Positions 46,153 through 54,334 are shown, numbered from the stretch's first letter. The stretch is DNA of 64,000 nt from Bryobacter sp964387685 (GCA_964387685.1 CAYLXK010000011.1:62001-126000), one strand, 5' to 3'. Program-made: numbers and translations. The notes: a model not told the origin generated them from the sequence alone.

Positions 46153-46722
46153 ATGAGTGAACTTCTATCCCGGCGGGGACTACTGTTTGCCAGCGCCTCC
46201 CTGGCACTAGCGCAGACGGGCCCGGCGGACCTCAATCGCGTCAAAGTGGGCGAACCCGCTTTGCCATTCGAACTTCCCTCGGCGGCTGGCGGCAAGAAGA
46301 GCCTAGACTCTCTGCGCGGCAAGAACGCCGTATTGGTTTTTTACCGCGGCTACTGGTGACCGTACTGCGTCACGCAACTAGTTGAGTTGCAAAAGTTGTT
46401 GCCTGCCGACCTGGAAAGGTCTACAGAAATCGTGGCGATTGCGCCTGATGCCATGGAGAAACTGGGCGAGATCATTCCCAAGGTTAAGTCCAAGTCGGAC
46501 GGTAAATTCGCGGTCACGCTACTGTCCGATGCCGACCATGCGGTGATCGACCGGTACGGACTGCTAAACGAGCAGGCTGCATCGCGGGGTCGTTACTTAC
46601 CCCACCCGACCACGTATGTATTGGATAAACAAGGCGTGGTGCGGTGGAAGTTCACCGAAGTCGACTATAAGATTCGTCCGACCAACGAACAGATCCTCGG
46701 TGAGCTAAAGAAGCTTCGATAG
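46153..46722 (+). CDS. Tat-exported thioredoxin-fold (peroxiredoxin-like) selenoprotein with UPYC active site
   Basis: One frame runs from ATG 46153 to TAG 46722, broken only by TGA at 46357-46359. Read as Sec69 it gives a 189-residue AhpC/TSA-like protein: KVGEPALPFELPSAAGGKKS, AVLVFYRGYW-U-PYCVTQLVEL, EIVAIAPDAMEKL and PTTYVLDKQGVVRWKFTE. Cys-type relatives have W-C-P-x-C at this site, so UGA replaces the attacking Cys of a CxxC motif (U69-P-Y-C72). The N-terminus LLSRRGLLFASASLALA looks like a twin-arginine signal, so the protein probably works in the periplasm. A SECIS-like hairpin follows the UGA. Standard gene callers would split it into 68- and 111-residue pieces. The redox partner is unknown. 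Confidence 0.85.
46357..46390 (+). promoter_or_regulatory. Putative bacterial SECIS element in the thioredoxin-fold selenoprotein gene
   Basis: After the UGA at 46357-46359 a perfect 6-bp stem forms (GCAACT 46374-46379 with AGTTGC 46385-46390) around pentaloop AGTTG (46380-46384). The loop begins 21 nt after the UGA, inside the known 16-37 nt window, with G as its second base. It shares the loop bases AGTT with the hairpin in fdnG. The structure was found by eye. Confidence 0.65.
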
Positions 46723-46731
46723 GCCCGCTAA

Positions 46732-46783
46732 CCATGCGGTGGTCCCTATGCCTCCGTTAGATGCAAAGGGGACCACCGTATGG
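46732..46783. terminator. Long hairpin between convergent genes, probable bidirectional terminator
   Basis: A 15-bp stem (46732-46746 with 46769-46783, one G.T pair) encloses a 22-nt loop. It fills the 75-bp gap between the selenoprotein gene and the convergent YciF-like gene. There is no T run on either side, so rho-independent function is uncertain; protection of mRNA 3' ends is an alternative. Confidence 0.5.
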
Positions 46784-46797
46784 GAATCCTGGGGCGG

Positions 46798-47376
46798 TTA
46801 AGCCTTGGCCGTCATCGAGCGAGGAGAATGCTTCAGGGTCAGTTTTGGAGCCATGCTCCCCAGATTTTCGGTCTGCGCCTCATCGTCTAGCTCCGAGGCG
46901 CCCATCAGTTCGACCATCAGGTCCCGCAATCCTTCTTCGCAGGCGCTTTCCTCTTCCAAGGTCTCGGACAGCAATTCCACCACTTCCGGCTGGCCCAACT
47001 GTTCGGCGAGAGCAATGGCCGTTGTATAGCCGGCCATCTCATAATGTTCTACGCGGCAGGCCGCACCAATAATGCCCAGGTCGAGAAAGCTGGGATTGCC
47101 CTTTTCGGAAATTGCCTCGGCGCCTTCCTCGAGAACGCCTTCCATACCTTTGCAAGTTTTGCCGGTGGCTTTGGTGTTTAAGAGTTCGGCGGCTTGCTCG
47201 AGGCGGGTGATCTGCGACTTCGTTTCCAACAAGTGGGCCTGAAAGGCGGCTTTGAGCTCGGGGTTGGTGGCGCTTTCGATCATCTTCGGTAGCGCTTTGG
47301 CGATTTGTTTCTCGGCCGAGTAGAGATCTTTGATCTCGGCCGTCAAGAGGTCGTGCATGCTGTTTACAGATGGCAT
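46798..47376 (-). CDS. YciE/YciF-type ferritin-like protein (DUF892)
   Basis: A 192-residue four-helix-bundle protein: SVNSMHDLLTAEIKDLYSAEKQI, then HLLETKSQITRLEQ, GAACRVEHYEMAGYTTAIALAEQ and LLSETLEEESACEEGL. The E...E-x-x-H pairs (E41-type DLYSAEKQ, VEHYEM and EEESACEE) are those that form the diiron-like site in YciF. The family is induced by osmotic and oxidative stress, with unclear enzymatic role. ATG 47376 is used because the longer frame to 47460 reads through unrelated sequence. It converges on the selenoprotein gene. Confidence 0.85.
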   Translation of the reverse strand: MPSVNSMHDLLTAEIKDLYSAEKQIAKALPKMIESATNPELKAAFQAHLLETKSQITRLEQAAELLNTKATGKTCKGMEGVLEEGAEAISEKGNPSFLDLGIIGAACRVEHYEMAGYTTAIALAEQLGQPEVVELLSETLEEESACEEGLRDLMVELMGASELDDEAQTENLGSMAPKLTLKHSPRSMTAKA

Positions 47377-47442
47377 GCCATAGCCTAAGCAAGCCGAAGG
47401 CCAAAGCCGAGAAAGGGTAAATCCGATAGACTCAGTTTCGAT

Positions 47443-48276
47443 ATGTTCCTGACAATGCATCCCGTAATTCTGGGTGGCCGGGTGGGCTGGCCGGAGATGG
47501 CCGAACTGGCGGCTAAGAGCGGCTATCCGGGAGTGGAAGTGCCCGTGACGAAAGCACTCGAAGACACGCCGCAGGCGACGGTGGCCAAGCTAAAGGCGTG
47601 GAAGCTACGGCCCGGGGCGATCGGGCTGCCGGTGGAGTTTCGAAAGGACGAGGAGACTTTTGCCAAAGACCTGGCGATCCTGGACAAGGCCGCTTCCTTT
47701 GCGGCGGCGATCGGGTGTCCGCGAATGGCGACATGGATTGTTTCTTCCAGCGACCTGCCCAAGGCCGAGCAGCGCAAGCTCTTGTTGGGGCGAATGACCA
47801 AGGTGGCCCATGTGCTGCAGCGGAGCCACGTGCGATTGGGCTTCGAGTTTCTCGGACCGCTGCACATTCGCAAGGCGAGGCCTTACGAATTTATCTGGAA
47901 GATGCCAGAGATGTTGGAATTCGCGCGCGAATGTGGACCGAACTGCGGGCTGTTGTTGGATAGCTGGCATTGGCACCACGCGGGCGCAACCGAGGAGGAC
48001 ATCCTGAAGGCCGGGCGGGACGCCATAGTACATGTACATTTGGCGGACGCGCAGGATTTGCCTCCGGAGCAGATCAAGGACAACGAGCGTTTGATTCCGG
48101 GTGAGGGCGTCGTGAATTGGAAGGGGTTCCTGGGGGCGCTAAAGAAGATTGGCTATCGGGATGCGATCAGCCCGGAAGTATTCGGGCGAGGCCTGAAGGA
48201 TATGCCGGTCGAAACGGCAGCGAAACTGGTGCGGGACACGACCTGGACGCTCCTCAAGAAGCATGGAGTCGCCTAA
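47443..48276 (+). CDS. Sugar phosphate isomerase/epimerase-like TIM-barrel protein
   Basis: A 277-residue xylose-isomerase-like (AP endonuclease family 2) TIM barrel. Metal-site candidates are Glu in RLGFEFLGP, Asp in CGLLLDSWHWHHAG, His in VHVHLADAQD, and Glu in DAISPEVFGRG, in the order expected of this family. Members epimerise or isomerise sugars, inositols or hydroxypyruvate; the substrate is not identifiable here. The gene overlaps murQ by 14 bp, so a link to amino-sugar catabolism or recycling is suggested but not shown. Confidence 0.85.
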   Translation: MFLTMHPVILGGRVGWPEMAELAAKSGYPGVEVPVTKALEDTPQATVAKLKAWKLRPGAIGLPVEFRKDEETFAKDLAILDKAASFAAAIGCPRMATWIVSSSDLPKAEQRKLLLGRMTKVAHVLQRSHVRLGFEFLGPLHIRKARPYEFIWKMPEMLEFARECGPNCGLLLDSWHWHHAGATEEDILKAGRDAIVHVHLADAQDLPPEQIKDNERLIPGEGVVNWKGFLGALKKIGYRDAISPEVFGRGLKDMPVETAAKLVRDTTWTLLKKHGVA

Positions 48277-49180
48277 GGACATGGCGGAAAAACTGGCGCA
48301 GTTGCTGACGGAACAGCGAAACCCGGCCAGCGAGCGAATCGACACGTTGCCGACCCTCGAGATGTTGCGGGTGATGAACGAGGAAGACAGGAAGGTGGCC
48401 CTGGCGGTGGAGGCGGCGTTGCCGCAAATTGCGGCGGCACTGGACAGGACGGTGGAGCGCCTGGAGCGCGGCGGGCGGCTGTTTTATACGGGCGCGGGGA
48501 CGAGTGGGCGATTGGGGGTCCTGGACGCAAGCGAGTGTCCTCCAACTTATAACGTTTCGCCGGAGTTGGTGCAGGGATTGATGGCGGGAGGGGACGGGGC
48601 GCTACGGAAAGCCGTGGAAGGCGCGGAGGATTCGTGGGACTTGGGGGCCAGCGAACTAAGGGCCCAGGGCTTCACCGGGGAGGACGTGTTATGCGGCATC
48701 GCGGCCAGCGGAAGGACGCCCTATGTATTGGGGGCGATTGCAGAGGCCAAGCGCTTGGGCGCATTGACTCTGGGCGTGGTGTGTACAGCGGGGGGGCCGA
48801 TCAGCATGGCGGTGGACTGCCCCATTGAAATTCTTTGCGGGCCTGAGGTGGTGACGGGTTCGACGCGGATGAAGGCGGGCACGGCGACCAAGCTGGTATT
48901 GAACATGCTGTCGACGGGCGCGATGATTCGCCTGGGCTACGTGTATGGAAATCTGATGGTGAACTTGCAGCCGACCAACGCGAAGCTGGTGGACCGGGCG
49001 CTGCGGATTATCGAAGCGGCGGCGGGCGTGGACCGGGACGAGGCGGAAAATTTACTGAACGCGGCGGGAAAAGTTGTCCGAACGGCGATCGTCATGGGAC
49101 GCTTGAAAGTAAGCCGGGAAGAGGCGGAAGCGCGGCTGGCCAAGGCCGCCAACCGCATATCTCAGGCCTTGGGCGAGTAA
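48263..49180 (+). CDS. murQ: N-acetylmuramic acid 6-phosphate etherase
   Basis: Cleaves the lactyl ether of MurNAc-6-P during cell-wall recycling. The 305-residue protein has one SIS domain with GGRLFYTGAGTSGRLGVLDASECPPT, the long signature of MurQ (shown in part as FYTGAGTSGRLGVLDASE), then AGGDGALRKAVEGAEDS and VVTGSTRMKAGTATK. The start ATG 48263 lies inside the TIM-barrel gene, giving a 14-bp overlap. murA follows after 10 bp, so a recycling enzyme and a peptidoglycan precursor enzyme share a transcript. Confidence 0.96.
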   Translation: MESPKDMAEKLAQLLTEQRNPASERIDTLPTLEMLRVMNEEDRKVALAVEAALPQIAAALDRTVERLERGGRLFYTGAGTSGRLGVLDASECPPTYNVSPELVQGLMAGGDGALRKAVEGAEDSWDLGASELRAQGFTGEDVLCGIAASGRTPYVLGAIAEAKRLGALTLGVVCTAGGPISMAVDCPIEILCGPEVVTGSTRMKAGTATKLVLNMLSTGAMIRLGYVYGNLMVNLQPTNAKLVDRALRIIEAAAGVDRDEAENLLNAAGKVVRTAIVMGRLKVSREEAEARLAKAANRISQALGE

Positions 49181-49190
49181 AAACCTATCT

Positions 49191-50447
49191 ATGGACAAAT
49201 TTCGAATCCGAGGCGGCAACCCGCTGAGCGGGCGCGTCGAGGTGAGCGGCTCGAAGAATTCTTCTCTGCCAGCGATCGCGGCGTGCTTGTTGACGGGAGA
49301 GCCCGTAACGCTCTATCGAGTGCCGGAGGTGCGCGACATCGCGACGATGCTGAAGCTGCTGCAGCATAACGGGGCTACGGTGGAGCGGCTACCGGGCGGA
49401 ACGGTGCGTATTACGGCGGCGGAAATCAAGAACCCCGAGGCTCCTTACGAGATTGTGAAGACGATGCGCGCTTCGAGCCTCGTCTTAGGCCCGCTGGCGG
49501 CACGCACGGGACGCGCGCGGGTATCGGTGCCGGGAGGCTGTTCGATCGGCGCGCGGCCCATCAACCTGCACATAAACGGGCTGGAGCATCTAGGCGCGGT
49601 GGTGCACCAGGAACATGGCGACATTGAAGCAGTGGCGGAGCACGGACTGCGCGGGGCGACGGTGCATTTTGAGCGGATAACCGTGACGGGGACGGAGGAT
49701 CTGATGATGGCCGCCGCCCTAGCCAAAGGGACGACGATTTTGGAGAATGCCGCGCGCGAACCGGAGGTGGTGGACCTGGCCAACTTGCTCACGAAGATGG
49801 GTGCACGCGTGGAAGGGGCGGGTACTTCGAGGATCCAGATCGAAGGGGTGGAGAAGCTGCATGGAGCCGAACACGAGATCATTCCGGATCGCATTGAGGC
49901 GGGGACCTTTGTAATCGCGGGGGCGATTACCAACTCGGAATTGACGGTGGCGGGATGTGTGCCCGAGCATTTCGCCTCGCTGCTGACCAAACTGCGGCAG
50001 GCAGGAGCGCGAGTGGAGGAAAGTGCGACGGCCGTGGAAATCCGGCCGACGGCCAAGCTCCGCAGTGTGGATATGACCACCGAAGAGCATCCAGGCTTTG
50101 CGACAGACTTGCAGGCGCAGTTCCTGGCGCTGATGACAAGGGCGACCGGGATCAGTTTTGTGACCGAGAATATCTTCGAAAACCGCTTCATGCACGTGCC
50201 GGAACTGGCGCGGATGGGAGCCAATATCCGCATCGAGGGACGGCAGGCGATCGTGGCGGGGCCCAGCGAACTGACCGGGGCCCAGGTGATGTGTTCGGAC
50301 TTGCGGGCGAGCGCGTCTTTGGTGCTGGCGGCGCTGGTGGCGAGAGGCGAGTCGATTCTGGACCGGGTTTACCATGTGGACCGCGGCTACGAGAAAATCG
50401 AGATCAAGCTGGCCGAGGCCGGGGCGGAAATTTCGCGAGTAGGATAA
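49191..50447 (+). CDS. murA: UDP-N-acetylglucosamine 1-carboxyvinyltransferase
   Basis: First committed step of peptidoglycan synthesis, transferring enolpyruvate from PEP. The 418-residue protein shows GSKNSSLPAIAACLL, KTMRASSLVLGPLAAR, the active-site loop PGGCSIGARPINLH with Cys117 (the fosfomycin-binding cysteine), RIEAGTFVIAGA and GYPTDLQ-type sequence HPGFATDLQAQF. The presence of Cys rather than Asp at the active site predicts fosfomycin sensitivity at the target level. It follows murQ by 10 bp and precedes the rhodanese gene by 23 bp. Confidence 0.97.
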   Translation: MDKFRIRGGNPLSGRVEVSGSKNSSLPAIAACLLTGEPVTLYRVPEVRDIATMLKLLQHNGATVERLPGGTVRITAAEIKNPEAPYEIVKTMRASSLVLGPLAARTGRARVSVPGGCSIGARPINLHINGLEHLGAVVHQEHGDIEAVAEHGLRGATVHFERITVTGTEDLMMAAALAKGTTILENAAREPEVVDLANLLTKMGARVEGAGTSRIQIEGVEKLHGAEHEIIPDRIEAGTFVIAGAITNSELTVAGCVPEHFASLLTKLRQAGARVEESATAVEIRPTAKLRSVDMTTEEHPGFATDLQAQFLALMTRATGISFVTENIFENRFMHVPELARMGANIRIEGRQAIVAGPSELTGAQVMCSDLRASASLVLAALVARGESILDRVYHVDRGYEKIEIKLAEAGAEISRVG

Positions 50448-50470
50448 GGTCCGCTGAAAAGGAGAGAAGT

Positions 50471-50836
50471 ATGCAACACAACCAAGGTTTTTTAGCGCTG
50501 GTGAACGACGCCAAGAGTAGGGTGAAGGAGATCGATCTGCCGCAGTATCTGGCAATGCGGCACGCCGGTGTGGAGCACGTGCTGATCGACGTGCGGGAAG
50601 ACAACGAGTTCGCCGCCGGGCACGTTAAAGGTGCGCTGCATTTGGGAAAAGGCGTAATCGAGCGGGATATCGAGTCCAAGCTGCCGGACAAGGAAGCCAA
50701 ACTGGTGCTGTATTGCGGGGGCGGCTTTCGGAGTGCGCTGGTGGCGGACAACCTCTTGAAGATGGGCTACCAGCAGCCAATTAGTCTGGATGGGGGCTAC
50801 CGGGCGCTGAAGGATAGCGGCTTGGAACTTGAGTGA
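50471..50836 (+). CDS. Single-domain rhodanese
   Basis: A 121-residue sulfurtransferase-type protein. The rhodanese motifs are HVLIDVREDNEFAAGHVKGALHLGKG (in part), and the active loop LVLYCGGGFRSALVA with its catalytic Cys. It probably carries sulfane sulfur from thiosulfate or persulfides to cyanide or protein acceptors; the physiological partner is unknown. ATG 50471 has GGAGAG 4 bp upstream. A much longer open frame extends upstream across murA in another phase and is not coding. Confidence 0.9.
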   Translation: MQHNQGFLALVNDAKSRVKEIDLPQYLAMRHAGVEHVLIDVREDNEFAAGHVKGALHLGKGVIERDIESKLPDKEAKLVLYCGGGFRSALVADNLLKMGYQQPISLDGGYRALKDSGLELE

Positions 50837-50845
50837 GAGCGGCGC

Positions 50846-51154
50846 CTAGCGAAAGAGCAGATCGAATAGGCGGTAGGCGACCAGGGCTAAGCAGACATAC
50901 TCGGCGATTTGTACGACTTTAAGAGGCCAGCCGGCAAGGAATTCAAAGCGTAGGAGCATACCGCCGACAATGGCGGCGAAGACGAGATTCCGGTCCATGG
51001 CCCCTTCAAAGAGCTGCAGATAGCCAACGCAGAGCGCGTAATAAACAAGAGGCCAATTGCTTTCCAGCGTCCGCGAGGTATAGCGGAACATGATAAGGCC
51101 GACGGTCATGATCAACAGGATTGCCGTGGCCAGCCAAGCGCCATCGATTCTCAT
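50846..51154 (-). CDS. Small hypothetical membrane protein
   Basis: A 102-residue protein with about four hydrophobic helices (WLATAILLIMTVGLIMF, LVYYALCVGYLQLF, LVFAAIVGGMLLRFEFL and VVQIAEYVCLALVAYRLF). There is no recognised domain. It lies 21 bp downstream... on the minus strand its start is 22 bp before the end of the MtrB-like gene's 3' side, so it is the gene that follows the MtrAB pair and could be co-transcribed with it. A role is not assigned. Confidence 0.65.
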   Translation of the reverse strand: MRIDGAWLATAILLIMTVGLIMFRYTSRTLESNWPLVYYALCVGYLQLFEGAMDRNLVFAAIVGGMLLRFEFLAGWPLKVVQIAEYVCLALVAYRLFDLLFR

Positions 51155-51175
51155 AGTTTGTTTAGGTGGGACAGC

Positions 51176-53152
51176 TTAGAAAGACCATAACACGCTCAGG
51201 AAGCCCGTATTGGCTCGGTAATCCTGAACGGCCAAGAGTTTTTCGTCGTAGCGGTAAAGCTGATAACCCGCATTCCAACGGATGTTTTCGCGAAAGCGGT
51301 AGCTCAGGCGCACCTGGGGAGAGACGAAGCTCAAGGGGAATACCTGAGCGGCCAGAAAAACCGGCTGGGCGGCGGTGTTGGTCAAAAAGCGGGGCTGGGC
51401 AGCGGCGGTATCGCGCGTAAGGGAGAGGCCGGAGTAGAGATCGAGTTTTTTAAACAGCACGAAACGGGCGCCGCCATGAACGGCGTGCACGTTGGAGAGA
51501 TAGTAGGAGCGATCGCCGGAGACCTGAGAGAAATTTAGGAAATAGGCAAGGCCGGTGAGCGTATCCAGGTGGAGTTTCTGGTAACCGGCATCAAAGGCAA
51601 GGCGGGAGGAGGGAGTCCAGGAGCCATCGACGGTGTAATTGCGGCTGCGGGAAGAGTGCTCAAAAAGACTGGCGGAGTTGAAGTTCATGTGAAAGCGCAT
51701 TTGCGCGGCCACACGGAACTGCTTCCGTTTATATTCCGAGCGAAGGCCAAAGCCGTGGTAGTCGCGTTCGCTGGTGGTGTAGAAAGGACGGTCCTGGCGG
51801 CCAATTTCGCCGTCGGCGACGATGGTCCAGCCCTTCACCGGACGGAGGCGAAAACCTGCGGTGCCCGCGTGAAGGCGGTTGGACTGTTCCGCGGCGATGG
51901 TGGAGGTGAAGCCGAATTCGTCCTGGCGCTCGCGAGAACGGACGCGGCGGTCGGCGAACTGGTAGCCGCCTTGCACGGAAATCCAGGGCCGCGCGGCGAA
52001 ATCAACCACCGTCGAATTGGTGGCGGCACGGATGCCCAGGAACTGGAAATCCTGCACGGTGGTATCGAGCGTGGAGTTGACGAATTGCTGGAGGCGGCTG
52101 TCGCCCTCCATCTTGGTCGAATGGTACGCGGTGTGATTTGTGACGCTCAGGGTGTCGGTTGGAAAGAGAGAGAAGGTGAGGTTAGCGGTGGTGACGGGAC
52201 GGCGGGCATCCCCAAAAAGGATGGATTGCAGGTTGCGGGTCTGGTTGCGGGAGGTGCCATTGGAGAGTTCGTCAAAGATGAAATTGCGCTGGCCGTTGGA
52301 ATGCGTGAAGCGGGCATTCAAGGCGAACCAGCGGTTTTTTTCCGTGAACAGGTTCGCGCGCCAGTGTGGCGTGGAGCCGTGATAGGGTTGATCGCGCCGC
52401 AGGGAGTTTAAGCCAACGTTGGTGACAGTAGGATCGAGACCGGTAGCGGGGGAATCGAGAAAATTGCGCGAATCTTCCTTGAAGAACTCCCAGCCGCGTT
52501 GCCAAAAGAACTTGAAGCCCGCAGCGCGGACCAAGCCGCCGATGCGGTATTCATTCTGTTCGCGACGGACGTCTTCAAAGATCGGGAATACCTGGCCGCG
52601 GCTATCGAAGAAGTTGACGGTGGAGAGCGCGGGGCCATCCTGTTGATTGCGGGAGTAGCCGCCATAGAACTGGAAGCGGCCTTGGGGGAAAAGCGTGAAC
52701 TGATGGTCCTGCAGGCGGCGGGAAAGGTTTTGCAGATGCTGGCCGTAGGCGATGGTCAGGCCGGGGTTGAAGTATTCGTTGAGGCGCCAGTTCATTTCGT
52801 AGCGGTAGAGGCGATTCTTTTCCGCGCGCAAGCCGGCGAACTGGTAAGGATCGTTGCCAAGGCCTTGCGTGTTCAGAATGATTTCGTCGAAATACTTGCC
52901 TTTGCCATTGCGAGAGTGGACGGTGAGCGACGTGCCCAGGACGCGGAGGCCATTCCGAAAGTTAACGTCGCTCCGGTACTTGCCCCGATTCCCGTCGATG
53001 GTGGCGAAGCGATAGCCGCTTTCGAAACTCTGGCGAATGTTATAGCCCGCGATATCCGTACCGCGGGGGGCGCCGACGCTTTCGTTGGAAGGCGCGACCG
53101 TTTGTTGGGCAAACAAGCTAGCGGAGGCCAGCAGCGGCGCTAGGAATTTCAT
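51176..53152 (-). CDS. mtrB: MtrB/PioB-like outer-membrane beta-barrel protein
   Basis: A 658-residue exported protein with a short signal peptide (MKFLAPLLASASLFA). The rest consists of alternating amphipathic strands rich in aromatic and charged residues (for example NRLYRYEMNWRLNEYF, GRFQFYGGYSRNQQDG and IRWNAGYQLYRYDEKL), ending in the outer-membrane C-terminal signature SVLWSF. Together with the adjacent decaheme cytochrome it matches porin-cytochrome pairs, in which the barrel sheathes the cytochrome across the outer membrane. The N-terminal CxxC of Shewanella MtrB is absent. The ATG at 53152 overlaps the cytochrome stop by 4 bp (ATGA). Confidence 0.82.
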   Translation of the reverse strand: MKFLAPLLASASLFAQQTVAPSNESVGAPRGTDIAGYNIRQSFESGYRFATIDGNRGKYRSDVNFRNGLRVLGTSLTVHSRNGKGKYFDEIILNTQGLGNDPYQFAGLRAEKNRLYRYEMNWRLNEYFNPGLTIAYGQHLQNLSRRLQDHQFTLFPQGRFQFYGGYSRNQQDGPALSTVNFFDSRGQVFPIFEDVRREQNEYRIGGLVRAAGFKFFWQRGWEFFKEDSRNFLDSPATGLDPTVTNVGLNSLRRDQPYHGSTPHWRANLFTEKNRWFALNARFTHSNGQRNFIFDELSNGTSRNQTRNLQSILFGDARRPVTTANLTFSLFPTDTLSVTNHTAYHSTKMEGDSRLQQFVNSTLDTTVQDFQFLGIRAATNSTVVDFAARPWISVQGGYQFADRRVRSRERQDEFGFTSTIAAEQSNRLHAGTAGFRLRPVKGWTIVADGEIGRQDRPFYTTSERDYHGFGLRSEYKRKQFRVAAQMRFHMNFNSASLFEHSSRSRNYTVDGSWTPSSRLAFDAGYQKLHLDTLTGLAYFLNFSQVSGDRSYYLSNVHAVHGGARFVLFKKLDLYSGLSLTRDTAAAQPRFLTNTAAQPVFLAAQVFPLSFVSPQVRLSYRFRENIRWNAGYQLYRYDEKLLAVQDYRANTGFLSVLWSF

Positions 53153-54081
53153 CGCAGGAACCTCTGGTGCGAGTTGGAACCGTGAATGCGCACGTGGCAG
53201 GCGGTGCAGTTCTGGTACTTCACGTCGGTCATGGAGTGCGTGGAGGAAGACAACTGAATGCCGTCGCCCTGGCGCCCGAAATTCCCTGCTCCGTTATGGC
53301 ACTCCAGGCAAAGCGTGAAGACTTGAGGCCGCCTGAGCAGGCGGGCGTTCATGCTGCCATGGGGAGCGTGGCAGGAGGCGCAGCCGTCGACGCGAACGGC
53401 GGCGTGTTCAAAAAGAAAAGGCCCACGCTTATCGACGTGGCACTTCATGCAGGGCTCCTCATTTTGCAGCCCATGGGCCAGCATGCGGGGGCGGGCGCCC
53501 ATTTTCCAAGTAGGGGCGTCGGCGCCGTGCGGGTTATGGCAGTCTGAACACTGCATGAAACCCTCATTGACGCGGTGCTTAACGGGCATGGAGAACTGGG
53601 CGCGAATGTTGGTGTGGCAGCTATAGCAGAGGTCTGTTTGTTGCTTGGCGAGCAGGAATTTTGGAGTAGCGGCCTTGTGGATGGAATGGCAGTTGGAGCA
53701 GACCACGTCGGCGGTGGTATGAGAACTGCGCCGGATATTGGCGCGGCTGATTTGGTCTGTGTGGCAGGAGAGGCAATTATCGAGAATTTTCTTGGGAGTC
53801 AGGTTGGAAAACGCAATGATTTTGGTTTTGTCGCCCTTTCCTTCCACATGGGCCCGGCCGGGGCCGTGACAACTCTCGCAGCCCTTTTGCTCGAATTTCG
53901 TCTTTTCATCGCTCAGTGTCTTGGCATGGGCGTTGCGAAAGAAATTGGCCCATACGTCGGGATGACAGGTACGGCAAACTGGACTACCAAGATAGCCGGG
54001 CGGAGGGGCGGCGGCGAGCGGCCAAATCGACCCCAAAAGACACACGAGTAGCAGCGTTCCGCGTTGCAACAATAAACCCAC
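53149..54081 (-). CDS. mtrA: Decaheme c-type cytochrome, MtrA/DmsE family
   Basis: Ten CxxCH heme-binding motifs are present in about 310 residues: CRTCH, CESCH, CLSCH, CSNCH, CYSCH, CSDCH, CMKCH, CASCH, CLECH and CTACH, the exact count of MtrA, PioA-core and DmsE proteins. A signal peptide (LLLQRGTLLLVCLLGSIWPLAAA) directs it to the periplasm. The frame is open upstream to 54219, but that part overlaps the next gene, so GTG 54081 is proposed; TTG 54072, preceded by AAGGTGG, is an alternative. It is translationally coupled to the MtrB-like barrel. It should conduct electrons through the outer membrane. No surface-exposed MtrC/OmcA-like cytochrome lies in the window. Confidence 0.92.
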   Translation of the reverse strand: MGLLLQRGTLLLVCLLGSIWPLAAAPPPGYLGSPVCRTCHPDVWANFFRNAHAKTLSDEKTKFEQKGCESCHGPGRAHVEGKGDKTKIIAFSNLTPKKILDNCLSCHTDQISRANIRRSSHTTADVVCSNCHSIHKAATPKFLLAKQQTDLCYSCHTNIRAQFSMPVKHRVNEGFMQCSDCHNPHGADAPTWKMGARPRMLAHGLQNEEPCMKCHVDKRGPFLFEHAAVRVDGCASCHAPHGSMNARLLRRPQVFTLCLECHNGAGNFGRQGDGIQLSSSTHSMTDVKYQNCTACHVRIHGSNSHQRFLR

Positions 54082-54091
54082 CTTGGGGAAA

Positions 54092-54334
54092 TTATACGGC
54101 AGGGGGTTCCCTGTGCGAGCTCTTTTTCTTGTCAGAATTGACGCGTATATTACGGACGGCATCGTATCGGGCCTGGAGCCAATCCAGGAGGCGCCTAGCG
54201 GCGGGAAAGTATTCCGCAAGAATTATGAGTCCGGGAATGCCGGCCAGGAATCCTGGGATACCAGGAAGGAGGCCGCCTAGCAGACCTAGAAGCACCAAGA
54301 GTACTCCGAGACCGATACGCCAAAATTTCCTCAT
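54092..54334 (-). CDS. Small membrane protein (PGPGW-like)
   Basis: An 80-residue protein with a hydrophobic hairpin: IGLGVLLVLLGLLGGLLPGIPGFLAGIPGLIIL (two helices around a PGIPG turn), followed by EYFPAARRLLDWLQARYD. This pattern matches the putative transmembrane PGPGW family, whose function is unknown. It starts at ATG 54334, 10 bp upstream of the decaheme cytochrome start, and could be the first gene of the Mtr operon. Its stop precedes GTG 54081, which argues against the longer cytochrome ORF. Confidence 0.75.
   Translation of the reverse strand: MRKFWRIGLGVLLVLLGLLGGLLPGIPGFLAGIPGLIILAEYFPAARRLLDWLQARYDAVRNIRVNSDKKKSSHREPPAV

Noticed and set aside
49955..50470. Long N-terminal extension of the rhodanese frame into murA
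   Set aside because: The extension is an out-of-frame shadow of murA; ATG 50471 with a good ribosome-binding site gives a complete rhodanese domain.
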